DNA of 64,000 bases from Maribellus sediminis (GCF_011799805.1 NZ_WXUB01000001.1:1178001-1242000), one strand, 5' to 3'. Positions 25,456-35,413 are shown, counted from the stretch's first letter. Notes: generated from the letters alone by a model not told the origin. A program made the numbers and translations.

Positions 25456-26445
25456 ATGGATCAGGAAAAGAAAAAGGAATTTACGGCGCGGCTGGAGAAA
25501 CTGGAAAACCAGCTTTCAGAATTAAGGATTCAGTTGGAGGATACTTCGATCCTGTATCAAAATGAACTGGAGAAAAGGCAGTTTTACCAGTTGATAGCTG
25601 ATTTTACTTTTGCCTGGGAATTATGGTTCGAACCCGACGGGAACATTAAATACTGTTCGCCGTCGTGTTACGATCTCACCGGATATACATCCAACGAAAT
25701 CATTCATGCCAGCGGGATTGATGCCTTGCTGGTTTATGAAGCCGATAAAGAAAATTTTAATGCTTTTCTGAAAAATTCGCTGAATCAGTCGCAGATTAAT
25801 CAAACACTGGAGTTTCGTATTTTAACCCGAACCAAGCAATTGCGCTGGTGCATGATAAATGTGCGGGGCGTTTACGACAAACTTGGAAAATATCTGGGAA
25901 TTCGTGCCTCGGTACAGGATATTTCGCGACTGAAGAGGGCGATGGGTCATATTTCTGATCTGGAGAAAGGGAAAGAGTTTGAACAGCGAAACAAACAGCG
26001 TCTTCAAAATCAACTCGAATTAAAAGACCGGGAACTGGTTTCCTTTTTGTTGCAGTTGTCGCAAAAAAATGAATTGATTCAGAAAGCTGCAATCCTGATT
26101 CAAGAATTAAAAACTACTGAAAGTAGAAAAGGAAATGTTGTCCTGAATCAATTATCAACCGCCTTTGATCAGCATAATTCGGTACTTGTAGATTGGAATA
26201 TGATCGAGAGCCAGGTTGAAAAAATTCATCCCGGATTTTTGGCGCGCCTTCAAAAGAAACATCCTTCAATCACCGAAAAGGATAAAAAGCTTTGTTCGTA
26301 CATCAGGCTGGGGCTTTCAAGTAAGGCTATAGCCGGACTGATGAACATCACTGCAAAGAGTGTTGAAATCGCCCGCGTTCGTCTGCGGAAAAAACTCAAT
26401 CTCGATTCAGGAACACGCCTGACTTCCTACCTGTTGCAATTTTGA
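25456..26445 (+). CDS. PAS-domain transcriptional regulator with LuxR-type HTH
   Basis: 329 residues. A coiled-coil start (1-40) leads to a PAS domain (about 45-155: CSPSCYDLTGYTSNEI ... GIRASVQDISRLKRA). A long coiled-coil segment (155-245) follows, then a C-terminal LuxR/GerE-type helix-turn-helix (ITEKDKKLCSYIRLGLSSKAIAGLMNITAKSVE). This layout is common in Bacteroidota one-component regulators. It is divergent from the NifX-like operon with a palindrome between them, so it may regulate that operon, though this is inference. The sensed ligand is unknown. Confidence 0.75.
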   Translation: MDQEKKKEFTARLEKLENQLSELRIQLEDTSILYQNELEKRQFYQLIADFTFAWELWFEPDGNIKYCSPSCYDLTGYTSNEIIHASGIDALLVYEADKENFNAFLKNSLNQSQINQTLEFRILTRTKQLRWCMINVRGVYDKLGKYLGIRASVQDISRLKRAMGHISDLEKGKEFEQRNKQRLQNQLELKDRELVSFLLQLSQKNELIQKAAILIQELKTTESRKGNVVLNQLSTAFDQHNSVLVDWNMIESQVEKIHPGFLARLQKKHPSITEKDKKLCSYIRLGLSSKAIAGLMNITAKSVEIARVRLRKKLNLDSGTRLTSYLLQF

Positions 26446-26575
26446 TAAGGTATTTTCTATTTCCCTGTAAAAATATGTTAGGTTTGTTCGTATTCAAAAA
26501 CGTTGATATAGTTTAATATTTGTTAGAAGTGTAATGTATTATTAGGATACATTTGTGTTGGTGTTAGGTTTTGTA

Positions 26576-26606
26576 TTTGCATTCGAGTATTTATGCCGTA
26601 AATTTG
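26576..26606 (+). promoter_or_regulatory. Bacteroidota promoter (TTTG-N19-TAAATTTG) of the DUF4954 gene
   Basis: TTTG at 26576-26579 and TAAATTTG at 26599-26606 are separated by 19 nt, matching the primary sigma consensus of Bacteroidota. The ATG at 26631 follows 24 nt later. It is the best complete promoter match I found in the window. Confidence 0.7.
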
Positions 26607-26630
26607 AGCATCTAAAGCTTGAAAATAGTT

Positions 26631-28667
26631 ATGGTTCAAAATACCTCAGCAATTTACCGCAACTTGCTCGATGAAGAGATCGGACAGCTGGTTCATCAGG
26701 GCTGTTCCTCAACCGACTGGAGTTTGGTGAAAGTATCTCCCGATTTTATTCCCGATTGTATCGAAAACACAAAGTTCACAGGGCGAATCCGTCTGAACAG
26801 TTTTTCAGGGACCGTTAATCTTACGGGAGGTATCACCTTTAAAACGGGTATTTACAACGCCTGGCTGCACAACTGCGAAGTTGGTCGCAATGCCTTGATT
26901 CATAATGTCAGGAGTTATATAGCCAATTACAACATAGGGGATAACGTCATTATCCATAACATCACAACGCTGGCGGTTGACGGGAGAACCGCTTTTGGTA
27001 ACGGCGTCCGGGTTGAGGCCATCAATGAAGGCGGGGGCCGCGAGATACCAATTTACGATTACCTGTCGACGCATGTTGCCTACATTATGGCCTTGTATCG
27101 TCACCGGCCCAGGTTGGTGAGTACGCTCAAGGAAATGGTGCAGGATTACACCGATTTTGTGAGTGATGAGATCGGAGTTATCGGTGCCGATTCAAAAATC
27201 CTTAACTGTAACACCATATTGAATGTGAAAACCGGCCCGGCCACGTTGATCGACGGCGCTCAGAAATTGACGAACGGGAGCATTAACAGTAATTACGAGG
27301 CACCGGTAAAAATTGGGGAAGGTGTGATCATGGAGGACTTTATTTTGAGTTCGGGCACGCTGGTAGCTGATGCAACACTTATCTCAAAATGTTTTATCGG
27401 ACAGGGGAGTGTGCTGGATAAGCACTATTCTGCAGAGAATTCTTTGTTTTTCGCCAATTGCCAGGGATTTCACGGCGAGGCATGTTCTATTTTTGCGGGA
27501 CCATATACGGTTACACACCACAAATCCACTTTGCTGATTGCCGGGATGTTTTCGTTTCTGAATGCCGGAAGCGGATCGAACCAAAGTAATCATTTGTATA
27601 AACTCGGCCCGATTCATCAGGGAATTATGGAGCGCGGCGCGAAAACCACCAGCGATTCCTACCTGCTGTGGCCTTCGCATATCGGGGCATTTTCGCTCGT
27701 AATGGGGCGCCATTATAAACACTGCGATACCACCAGTTTTCCATTTTCGTACCTGATTGAAAGTAAGGATGAAAGTATCCTGGTTCCCGGTATCAACCTT
27801 AAAAGTATTGGTACCATTCGCGATACACAAAAGTGGCCGCGGCGCGATAAACGCACCGATTCGCACCTGCTCGATTTTATCAATTTTAATTTGCTGAGTC
27901 CGTATACCGTTCATAAAATGCTGTCGGGGAGAGAAAAGCTTATCGCTTTGCGTAAGTCTGCCGGTGAAAATGTAAAAGTTTATGATTTCGACCGGATGAA
28001 GATTGAAAAGCACGCGCTCGACCGCGGTATCAGCTTGTATGAAATGGCAATTTGGAAATTCCTGGGGAACTCGCTTATTACCCGGCTTGGTGATCGTAAC
28101 TATTCGAGCGATGAAGAGATTCAAAAAGCACTTCAACCCGATACCCCTCTGGGCAAAGGTTACTGGGTGGATCTGTCAGGAATGTTGTGCCCCTTCGAAG
28201 CACTGGATCAATTGCTGACTTCGGTGGAAAGTGGAGCTGTTCAGTCGCTGGAAGAAGTAAATGCCGGCCTGGCCATGCTGCATAAAAATTACTACAACTA
28301 CGAATGGACCTGGGCGGCGGATGCCCTCGAGCAATTTTATGGAAAGGCACTGGCAGAATTCCGTTCAGAAGATGTGATTCAGGTAGTGGAAAAATGGAAG
28401 GAGAGTGTTTTGGGAATCGACAAGTATTTATATGAAGATGCGAAGAAAGAGTTTTCGATGGCCAAAATGACCGGTTTTGGGGTAGACGGACAAAACGGTG
28501 CCCGTGAGCTGGATTTTGCTGAGGTTCGTGGTGAATTCGAAAATAACGAAACAGTAACCGCCATTCAGCAACACATGGAGAAAAAGGAAGCTCTGGGAAA
28601 TAAGATGATTGCAGCAATGAATCGGGTTATGGCTCCAACTTTGAACTCTAAACAAATAAAAGCCTAA
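26631..28667 (+). CDS. DUF4954 family left-handed beta-helix protein
   Basis: The ATG at 26631 fits the promoter and gives 678 residues. The first half has hexapeptide-like repeats (NAWLHNCEVGRNALIHNV, IGDNVIIHNITTLAVDG, GEGVIMEDFILSSGTLV), forming a left-handed parallel beta-helix like sugar-nucleotide acyltransferases. The second half is helical. The length and composition match DUF4954 proteins, widespread in Bacteroidota and without an assigned activity. It lies immediately upstream of glmS, which suggests a link to amino-sugar or envelope metabolism. Confidence 0.75.
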   Translation: MVQNTSAIYRNLLDEEIGQLVHQGCSSTDWSLVKVSPDFIPDCIENTKFTGRIRLNSFSGTVNLTGGITFKTGIYNAWLHNCEVGRNALIHNVRSYIANYNIGDNVIIHNITTLAVDGRTAFGNGVRVEAINEGGGREIPIYDYLSTHVAYIMALYRHRPRLVSTLKEMVQDYTDFVSDEIGVIGADSKILNCNTILNVKTGPATLIDGAQKLTNGSINSNYEAPVKIGEGVIMEDFILSSGTLVADATLISKCFIGQGSVLDKHYSAENSLFFANCQGFHGEACSIFAGPYTVTHHKSTLLIAGMFSFLNAGSGSNQSNHLYKLGPIHQGIMERGAKTTSDSYLLWPSHIGAFSLVMGRHYKHCDTTSFPFSYLIESKDESILVPGINLKSIGTIRDTQKWPRRDKRTDSHLLDFINFNLLSPYTVHKMLSGREKLIALRKSAGENVKVYDFDRMKIEKHALDRGISLYEMAIWKFLGNSLITRLGDRNYSSDEEIQKALQPDTPLGKGYWVDLSGMLCPFEALDQLLTSVESGAVQSLEEVNAGLAMLHKNYYNYEWTWAADALEQFYGKALAEFRSEDVIQVVEKWKESVLGIDKYLYEDAKKEFSMAKMTGFGVDGQNGARELDFAEVRGEFENNETVTAIQQHMEKKEALGNKMIAAMNRVMAPTLNSKQIKA

Positions 28668-28677
28668 AAATACTTTT

Positions 28678-28745
28678 TCATCCCCCGCTCTCCGTCAGAT
28701 GACGGATCGCTTCCCCTTTCGAAGGGGGATTAGGGGGATGATGGA
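28678..28745. repeat. GC-rich inverted repeats before glmS
   Basis: CATCCCCC at the left and GGGGGATGATGG at the right frame two inner hairpins (CCGTCAGATGACGG and CCCCTTTCGAAGGGG). The type resembles 18165-18206 and looks like a dispersed intergenic repeat. Confidence 0.5.
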
Positions 28746-28779
28746 TAGCACAAATATGTAATAGTAAACACTGATTATT

Positions 28780-30618
28780 ATGTGTGGAATAGTAGGATAT
28801 ATTGGAGAAAAACAAGCTTTCCCGATTTTGATAAACGGGTTGAAGCGACTGGAATATCGCGGTTATGATTCGGCCGGAGTGGCACTTTTAAATGGTTCGC
28901 TGGAGAACTTTAAAAGAAAAGGCAAGGTGGCCGAACTGGAGGAATTCGTGGCAGAAAAGAGCTGTAATGGCACTGTAGGAATCGGCCACACACGTTGGGC
29001 CACACATGGCGAACCAAGTGATAGTAATGCGCACCCGCACACGTCTATGAACGGCGTATTTTCCATCGTTCATAACGGGATCATCGAGAATTATGCGCGG
29101 CTAAAAGAGGATCTTGTAAAACACGATTATAGTTTTAAAAGCGAAACGGATACCGAAGTTCTGGCCAACCTGATAGAATATTTTTACCTGCAGAACGATG
29201 AAATGTCAAGCGAAGGCGCGGTTCAGCTGGCTTTGTCGAAAGTAGTGGGAGCATACGGAATTGCCGTATTGTGCAGCCGCGAAAGCGAAAAAATTGTAGT
29301 GGCCCGCAAAGGCAGTCCGCTGGTTGTTGGGCTAGGCGACAAAGAATATTTTATTGCCAGCGATGCTTCGCCGATTGCCGAATATACCAGCCAGGTGGTT
29401 TACTTGAACGATGAAGATATTGCCATAATTCAGCGCGATGGTTTTACGCTGAAAAATGTACAAAACAATCCTGTTTCTTTAAAAATATCGAATCTTGATC
29501 TGGAAATCGGAACTCTGGACAAAGGCGATTTTGATTACTTCATGCTGAAGGAGATCTACGAGCAACCTGATACCATTAAAGAAACCTTTCGGGGACGTTT
29601 GCGCGAGGATTATTCCGAGATTGTTTTGGGTGGCCTGCTTAATGTGTTTCCAAAAATTGAAGCCGCAGAGCGAATAATTATCATTGGTTGTGGTACCTCG
29701 TGGCATGCGGCACTAATCGGTGAATACATGCTGGAAGAATATGCCCGTGTTCCGGTTGAAGTGGAATATGCCTCGGAGTTTCGCTACCGGAAACCGATCA
29801 TCAACTCAAACGATGTGGTTATTCTGATCAGTCAGAGTGGTGAAACCGCCGATACTCTGGCGGCGCTGCATCTGGCTAAGGCAAAAGGTGCTACGGTAAT
29901 TGGAATCTGTAACGTAGTAGGTTCATCGCTGGCACGCGAAACCGATGCCGGTGTTTATACCCACGCCGGAGTTGAGATTGGCGTGGCATCTACAAAAGCT
30001 TTCACTGCGCAGGTAACGGTGCTGACCATGATCGCACTGAAGCTGGCCAAACGAAAAGGTACCATCGATTTATACGAATACCAAAACCTGGTAAAAGAGC
30101 TGTCACAGATTCCTGAAAAGGGGAGAATTATCCTCGAAAGCGATGCCAAAATTCAGCAAATAGCTGAAAAGTACCACGAAGCTGTGAATGCACTTTACCT
30201 GGGGCGCGGCTACCTGTTTCCGGTGGCTTTGGAAGGCGCACTGAAGTTGAAAGAGATCTCCTACGTTCATGCCGAAGGATACGCAGCCGGTGAAATGAAA
30301 CATGGTCCTATTGCTTTGGTCGATGATAATCTGCCGGTTGTGGTGGTGGCTCCCGAAGATGCCTATTACGAAAAGGTGGTGAGCAATATTCAGGAGGTAA
30401 AAGCGCGGAAAGGAAATGTGATTGCCATTGTTACTGAAGGCGATTCAGGATTAAAGGAACTGGCAAACGATGTAATTGAAATTCCGAAGTCGCATCCGGC
30501 GGTGGCGCCTTTGCTGGCGGTAATTCCGCTGCAGTTGTTGGCCTATCATATTGCCTTGCTAAAAGGGTGTAATGTCGATCAACCGCGTAATTTGGCAAAG
30601 AGTGTAACCGTAGAGTAA
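28780..30618 (+). CDS. glmS: Glutamine-fructose-6-phosphate aminotransferase
   Basis: 612 residues, the normal length. After Met the N-terminal nucleophile Cys (CGIVGYIGEKQAF) starts the class II glutaminase domain; RGYDSAG and HTRWATHGEPSD are family motifs. Two SIS domains follow (about 290-425 and 460-600) with CGTSWHAAL and SQSGETADTL, and the end LAKSVTVE is typical. It makes glucosamine-6-phosphate for peptidoglycan and lipopolysaccharide. I saw no glmS ribozyme upstream, as expected outside Firmicutes. Confidence 0.96.
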   Translation: MCGIVGYIGEKQAFPILINGLKRLEYRGYDSAGVALLNGSLENFKRKGKVAELEEFVAEKSCNGTVGIGHTRWATHGEPSDSNAHPHTSMNGVFSIVHNGIIENYARLKEDLVKHDYSFKSETDTEVLANLIEYFYLQNDEMSSEGAVQLALSKVVGAYGIAVLCSRESEKIVVARKGSPLVVGLGDKEYFIASDASPIAEYTSQVVYLNDEDIAIIQRDGFTLKNVQNNPVSLKISNLDLEIGTLDKGDFDYFMLKEIYEQPDTIKETFRGRLREDYSEIVLGGLLNVFPKIEAAERIIIIGCGTSWHAALIGEYMLEEYARVPVEVEYASEFRYRKPIINSNDVVILISQSGETADTLAALHLAKAKGATVIGICNVVGSSLARETDAGVYTHAGVEIGVASTKAFTAQVTVLTMIALKLAKRKGTIDLYEYQNLVKELSQIPEKGRIILESDAKIQQIAEKYHEAVNALYLGRGYLFPVALEGALKLKEISYVHAEGYAAGEMKHGPIALVDDNLPVVVVAPEDAYYEKVVSNIQEVKARKGNVIAIVTEGDSGLKELANDVIEIPKSHPAVAPLLAVIPLQLLAYHIALLKGCNVDQPRNLAKSVTVE

Positions 30619-30901
30619 GTTTGGTTTTTTTATTTGGCCGGACAAACGGGCTTTTCGCTTTACCTGTCTTGTCAAGCCTGGTTTTTGTAAACGGTACGTG
30701 GGCTCCTTTCATCCGCCTCCGTCCGATAACAAAAAACTCATGCTTGCCTGCAACAGGGTGTCGCTTCAATCCCTGCCGGGGTGCTTCGTATAATTTTCTT
30801 TCATCGAATGATTTAAAAGTTAGTTTTAGTAGAAGCAATTTCTTCGTTAGGTGTGTCACCGTGGTGCATTTGCTTACACTCAATGTACTGCCTTTTATCA
30901 G

Positions 30902-31110
30902 TGGCGGCTAAATGTTCAATTGCGAAACCCTGCCACGGATGCGCGGCACTACTTTGTATCCTTTACAAACCTGTGCCACCGAAGCACGACAACCTTATAT
31001 TCACGTACGAAACCACCCCGCGGGTGCGTGGCAAGGCTTTGTAAGCCTTACAGACTTATGCCGCCAATGCACGGCAATACTTTGCAAGTGTTACAAAGTG
31101 TTGCCTTTGG
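30902..31110 (+). repeat. Degenerate tandem repeat, about five copies, period about 43 bp
   Basis: Copies begin near 30902, 30940, 30983, 31025 and 31068. The shared pattern is TGCxxGGCAA, then CTTTGTAA, then TTACAAAC and TGCCxCC. Each copy contains its own imperfect TTTGTAA/TTACAAA inverted pair. A sixth, weaker copy may precede them at about 30864. Confidence 0.6.
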
Positions 31111-31226
31111 CTGGTGGCGGCCTCTCTTTATCAGTAAGTTAGGGTGTTTTTCGTTGTGGTGTTTTTTCTGAAATCCGCTGCTGGCGAGGAAACCGGGCTA
31201 ATGCCCCTGCACTATGTGGTATTCGC

Positions 31227-31252
31227 TAAGCCCAGGCTTAAGCCTGGGCTTA
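31227..31252. repeat. 26-bp perfect palindrome (arms TAAGCCCAGGCTT)
   Basis: Both 13-base arms are complementary with no spacer. It resembles the CCGGG hairpin modules of the 5-11 kb repeats in design but not in exact sequence. Confidence 0.7.
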
Positions 31253-31369
31253 ATCATAGCGTACTTAACCGGGTTTTAGTCCTCAATAATGCTTTTGATG
31301 TTTTCTGTTCCCAGAATTCAATTATTTCGTTAAATTCGGCAATCAATTAATTGACCCAGATTTACAGCA

Positions 31370-32092
31370 ATGAACAAGATTAGATCCCACAATATGCCCT
31401 ATAAACAAGGACAAAATGCCATGGGATTTTTCATCACTGCGTATGAGGATTATATAGCAGCACGACAACTTCTAATAAACGAATTATTGATACAAGGATG
31501 TATCCTTGCCAATACCTCTATCGAAAAATATTTTAAAGGAATGAAAGCTATTCTGGGAGAAGAGATACCAAGGCACCATGATATTACGGTTAGAAAGTTT
31601 AAAAACACATTGAAGAATAAATTCGGGAGTATCTATCAAGTAATAAATTTCGAATTCATTGAATTTCTTGCCAAATGTTATCAATTAAGGTATTTTGATG
31701 AAATTGAGAATAATTACAGCATTGCGATAATTAGAGCAAAAACTCTGGCAGAACTCGATTTTATAGTAAAACATATCGAAAACAGTTTTAGTTTTAGAGA
31801 ACCAGGCAAGGAAGCGGCAGAGAATAGATTTACGCTTGAAAAGAATGAAAAGAATCCAAAACTTTGGGACTTTAACCATATATTACACGGAATTGATAAA
31901 CAACATTATATTGAAAAGCCAGACAAGGTTTATGAGTTTAGAAAATTACACAATGGACAAATTATGCAGGTTCATTACGTGACGGATCAAATTAAAGATG
32001 ATGGCAAATTTATTTATGAAGCCATCAAACCAAAGGCAGAAGACCCAAAATCTTTTACGCTTTGTTTTACCCCGTATGGACAAAATAATTGA
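31370..32092 (+). CDS. HEPN-domain-like protein of unknown function
   Basis: 240 residues. The N-terminal half resembles HEPN domains: FFITAYEDYIAARQLL, then LANTSIEKYFKGMKAILGEEI and the HHDITV segment, matching the helix-rich A-x-E-K-x-L-K ... HDL pattern. A clear R-x4-H nuclease motif is not visible, so catalytic RNase activity is doubtful. The C-terminal 100 residues are polar and unrecognised. It is AT-rich and sits directly upstream of a methyltransferase-nuclease-Abi series, suggesting a defence role. Confidence 0.55.
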   Translation: MNKIRSHNMPYKQGQNAMGFFITAYEDYIAARQLLINELLIQGCILANTSIEKYFKGMKAILGEEIPRHHDITVRKFKNTLKNKFGSIYQVINFEFIEFLAKCYQLRYFDEIENNYSIAIIRAKTLAELDFIVKHIENSFSFREPGKEAAENRFTLEKNEKNPKLWDFNHILHGIDKQHYIEKPDKVYEFRKLHNGQIMQVHYVTDQIKDDGKFIYEAIKPKAEDPKSFTLCFTPYGQNN

Positions 32093-32125
32093 TGACCAAA
32101 GAATAAAGATTTATTAGTAATATAA

Positions 32126-33319
32126 ATGGCAAACAGCAACCTTACCGAAGCAAAACGCGCAAAAAACGACGAGTTTTATACCCAATACCACGATATTGAA
32201 AAAGAAATAAATGCCTACATCGAATACAACCCCGATGTGTTTCGCGGGAAAACTATTCTGCTGCCTTGCGACGACCCCGAATGGAGCAACTTTACCAGGT
32301 TTTTTGCGCAAAACTTCGAGCGTTTTGGCCTGAAAAAGCTGATTAGCACCAGCTATGCCGCCAACAGCAAAAAATACAAAAGCGGTTACCAGCCCTCGCT
32401 TTTTGAGGTAAACGACCCGCAGTACGATGCATACAAAACCAAAAAGAACGGAAAGATTTTTATTCTTGACCACGATCGTAGTGGCGATGGAAAAATAGAT
32501 GTGGACGACCTTGAATGGCACTACCTCGAAGGCGATGGCGATTTTAAAAGCGCTGAAATCTGCGGGCTTCGCGACGAAGCCGATATCATTATCACCAACC
32601 CGCCCTTTTCGCTGTTTCGCGAGTTTTTAGCCTGGATTATCGAAGCCGGTAAACAGTTTGTGATTATTGGCAATATGAATGCCATTACTTATAAAGAAGT
32701 TTTTCCGTTAATTAAGGATAACAAACTTTGGCTAGGAGCAACAGGAAATGGAAACGATATGGTTTTTGGTGTTCCGAAAGGAACTGAAGTTGCAGAATCA
32801 GACCGACAAAAAGCTGCACGATTAGGTTATGTGGGTGATTATACACGTTTAGGCAATTCATGTTGGTTTACCAGTGTTGACCACGGCAAACGTCACCAAC
32901 CCTTAGCCCTGATGTCGATGGAAGAGAATCTTAAATTTAATAAAAAGCTTAAGGGGAAGGAATCATACGATTGCTACGACAACTACGATGCAATTGAAGT
33001 TCCTTTTACTGATGCCATTCCAAATGATTATGATGGTGTAATGGGTGTACCAATTAGCTTTTTAGATAAATACAATCCAGACCAATTTCAAATTTTAGCC
33101 ATTACTAAAACATGGTTTGGTGCCGCGTCAAAGATTTATCCACCCCAAATTCAGGTTAGTGCAAATGGTAAGAGGAGTGATGTTACCAAGTTAAACGATG
33201 GCGCTACTTTGAAATTAGATAGACCTCCTAATGGTCAAACCTATTATATTGTCGGCAATGACTATTTTATCCAAGTGTACGCTCGTGTTCTCATCAAACA
33301 TAAAAAACTAACAAAATGA
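32126..33319 (+). CDS. EcoRI-family adenine-specific DNA methyltransferase
   Basis: 397 residues with the landmarks of M.Eco[16 protein letters not shown] near residue 14, [11 protein letters not shown] (47-56), GDGDFKSAE (136-144), catalytic NPPF (158-161), YDNYDAIEV and [11 protein letters not shown] near the C-terminus. It should methylate adenine N6 in duplex DNA. Compared with M.EcoRI it carries extra sequence at about 110-130 ([14 protein letters not shown]) that resembles an EF-hand calcium loop. Its stop overlaps the next start by 4 nt, tying it to the DUF262-HNH nuclease rather than to an EcoRI-type endonuclease. The second half looks more AT-rich than the first. Confidence 0.85.
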   Translation: MANSNLTEAKRAKNDEFYTQYHDIEKEINAYIEYNPDVFRGKTILLPCDDPEWSNFTRFFAQNFERFGLKKLISTSYAANSKKYKSGYQPSLFEVNDPQYDAYKTKKNGKIFILDHDRSGDGKIDVDDLEWHYLEGDGDFKSAEICGLRDEADIIITNPPFSLFREFLAWIIEAGKQFVIIGNMNAITYKEVFPLIKDNKLWLGATGNGNDMVFGVPKGTEVAESDRQKAARLGYVGDYTRLGNSCWFTSVDHGKRHQPLALMSMEENLKFNKKLKGKESYDCYDNYDAIEVPFTDAIPNDYDGVMGVPISFLDKYNPDQFQILAITKTWFGAASKIYPPQIQVSANGKRSDVTKLNDGATLKLDRPPNGQTYYIVGNDYFIQVYARVLIKHKKLTK

Positions 33320-34479
33320 AAACCACACTGCAAACCGAAATTACAGTAAAAGATCTTTGCGAAGGCTTTGTATATAACGAACTCGAAGGCAAGGGACTTT
33401 TTGGGCTGGCCGGAAAACTTACCATTCAGCCCGAATATCAACGTAACTACATTTATGCCGATGGCCGTAGAGATGTGGCGGTTATTGAATCCATCCTCAA
33501 AGGTTATCCGCTGGGGCTTATCTATTTTGTAAAAGTAGCCGACGATAAGTTTGAGGTGCTCGACGGACAACAACGAATTACGAGCTTTGGCCGTTATGTT
33601 ACCAACAAATTTGCAGTAATCGACGAAAACGGCAAACCGCATTACTTTGGCGGTTTGGCCGCCGACAAACAAAAGCTTATACTCGAAACTCCTTTGCTGA
33701 TTTACGAATGCGAAGGCGAGGAAAGCGAAATAAAGGAGTGGTTCCGCACCATTAACATCGCGGGGATACCGCTTAACGACCAGGAAGTAAACAATGCCAT
33801 TTTCTCAGGTCCTTTTGTTACGCTGGCCAAGGAAGAATTTAGCAATACCCAAAATTCCAATACCCAGAAATGGAGCGCTTATATAAAAGGTAGCGCCAAC
33901 CGCCAGGAATTTCTCGAACGCGCGCTCGACTGGGTGAGCAAAGGAAATATCGTTTCGTATATGAGCCAGCATCGTTACGACAATAGCATTAAAGAATTAA
34001 AAACCTATTTCAATAGTGTAATCGATTGGGTAAGCGGTGTATTTATCGATGTAGAAAAAGAGATGTGCGGTTTGGAATGGGGGCGTTTGTACGAAACATA
34101 TCATAATAAAGCGTATGATCCGAAAAAAGTTTCGGACGCAGTGCAAAAGCTTATCAGCGATTCGTATGTAACAAACCGGAAGGGGATTTTTGAATATATA
34201 CTTGGTGGTTCGGTCGATACTAAACTACTTAATGTGCGGGTATTTAATGAGCCAATAAAAAAGGCAAGCTATAAAATGCAAACCTCAGATGCTGAGAAGA
34301 AAGGCATTTCCAATTGTCCACATTGTGCATTAGGCCACGATGCTAATAAACAAAAAATCTGGAAACTGAGCGAAATGGATGCCGACCATGTAACCGCATG
34401 GAGCAAAGGCGGCGCCACCGATGACAAAAACTGCCAGATGTTGTGCAAAACACATAACAGGGTAAAGGGGAATCGTTAA
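33316..34479 (+). CDS. DUF262 (GmrSD/ParB-like) protein with C-terminal HNH nuclease
   Basis: 387 residues. DUF262 is shown by IQPEYQRNY and the signature LDGQQRITS (82-90), the nucleotide-handling motif of GmrS-like proteins. The C-terminus has a zinc-type HNH motif: CPHC (334-337), DADH at 355-358, then NC and CKTHN at about 372-381. Such fusions occur in type IV (modification-dependent) and BREX-associated defence. Translational coupling to an adenine methyltransferase (4-nt overlap) suggests a restriction unit sensing or avoiding adenine methylation. Which of these applies cannot be decided from sequence. Confidence 0.82.
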   Translation: MKTTLQTEITVKDLCEGFVYNELEGKGLFGLAGKLTIQPEYQRNYIYADGRRDVAVIESILKGYPLGLIYFVKVADDKFEVLDGQQRITSFGRYVTNKFAVIDENGKPHYFGGLAADKQKLILETPLLIYECEGEESEIKEWFRTINIAGIPLNDQEVNNAIFSGPFVTLAKEEFSNTQNSNTQKWSAYIKGSANRQEFLERALDWVSKGNIVSYMSQHRYDNSIKELKTYFNSVIDWVSGVFIDVEKEMCGLEWGRLYETYHNKAYDPKKVSDAVQKLISDSYVTNRKGIFEYILGGSVDTKLLNVRVFNEPIKKASYKMQTSDAEKKGISNCPHCALGHDANKQKIWKLSEMDADHVTAWSKGGATDDKNCQMLCKTHNRVKGNR

Positions 34480-34488
34480 AAGAATATT

Positions 34489-35370
34489 ATGGGAAATATC
34501 GCCACGGATACAACAACGCAAATTGCTCTGCTGAAAGAGCGAGGCATGACCTTAGATTTGCCAGAAGATAAAGTTAAAGAACATCTATTGGATATTGGCT
34601 ATTATCGTTTGGGCTTTTACTGGTATCCGTTTCAGAAGAACACAGATCATGAATTCATCGAAGGAACGAAGTTTTCGGATGTGATTAAACTCTATTATTT
34701 AGACAGCGATCTTCGAATCTTATTAATCAAATATACCAACAGGATTGAAATTAACTTTCGCACAAAAGTAATTTATTATGTGTCTAATCATTACATTGAA
34801 TCGCCAACATGGTTTGCTGATCCTGCTATTGTGAACAAAGAAATTATAGATTTCCTTGATAAAAACTATGATCAGAAATTCATAAAAAACAATAAACCAA
34901 TAAAACAACATCATTTTAAACACATTAATGATAAATATGCCCCGGCATGGAAAACCTTAGAGTTTCTTACGTTTGGAAATGTATTCAATATTTACAAAAA
35001 CGTAAAGAATAGGGCGTTAAAAGAACAAATAGCAAATGAGTTTGGCGTTGTGAGTCTGGATAAATTTTACAATCTGTTTAAAGTAATACTTGATATAAGA
35101 AACAGTTGTGCACACGGTGATGTTCTTTATGACTACAGGCGACCAACGGGAATCTCTGTAATCCCGTCTATTCCTTTTAATAATAAGGATAGAAGTTCTC
35201 TTGATTCGTGTGTTAGAGTAATTTCTTATTTCCTGGGAAATATTTCTAAAAACAGACAAGCGGATCTCAAAGATTCCATAAAAAAACTATTTGGGAAATA
35301 TGCTGATAATGCAGCGCTTAAAACTATTATCGAAGATAAAATAAACTACAATTTCAAGGAGAACATTTGA
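34489..35370 (+). CDS. Abi_2 (AbiD/AbiF-like) abortive infection protein
   Basis: 293 residues with the Abi_2 beginning (QIALLKERGMTL, LLDIGYYRLGFYWYPF) and the HEPN nuclease motif RNSCAH (R204-x4-H209). Family members are HEPN-fold RNases or related proteins causing growth arrest on phage infection. The gene is strongly AT-rich relative to its neighbours, indicating horizontal gain. It begins 9 nt after the HNH gene stop, so the three genes form one operon. Confidence 0.82.
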   Translation: MGNIATDTTTQIALLKERGMTLDLPEDKVKEHLLDIGYYRLGFYWYPFQKNTDHEFIEGTKFSDVIKLYYLDSDLRILLIKYTNRIEINFRTKVIYYVSNHYIESPTWFADPAIVNKEIIDFLDKNYDQKFIKNNKPIKQHHFKHINDKYAPAWKTLEFLTFGNVFNIYKNVKNRALKEQIANEFGVVSLDKFYNLFKVILDIRNSCAHGDVLYDYRRPTGISVIPSIPFNNKDRSSLDSCVRVISYFLGNISKNRQADLKDSIKKLFGKYADNAALKTIIEDKINYNFKENI

Positions 35371-35378
35371 ATTTGATA

Positions 35379-35413
35379 ACAAAGTTTTTAACTTTGTACC
35401 CGCAGTGCACTGC
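35379..35413. repeat. Two palindromes after the Abi gene
   Basis: ACAAAGTT-TTT-AACTTTGT (35379-35397) and the 12-bp palindrome GCAGTGCACTGC (35402-35413) follow the stop directly. With the CCCGGG hairpin at 35458 they form another composite palindrome array. Confidence 0.6.

Larger units (their letters stand above)
30619..31369. other. Non-coding, repeat-rich gap of 751 bp
   Basis: Several short frames are open here but none has family features, and they cross one another on both strands. The gap holds a degenerate tandem of about 43-bp units (30902-31110) and a 26-bp perfect palindrome (31227-31252). It separates glmS from the defence-type island. Confidence 0.65.

Noticed and set aside
30902-31110. 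CRISPR array
   Set aside because: The units are contiguous and degenerate, without identical repeats separated by unique spacers, and no cas gene is near.
30621-31350. Several overlapping plus- and minus-strand ORFs of 60-150 codons after glmS
   Set aside because: They overlap in different frames across tandem repeats, have Cys/His/Arg-rich random-looking composition and no family motifs.
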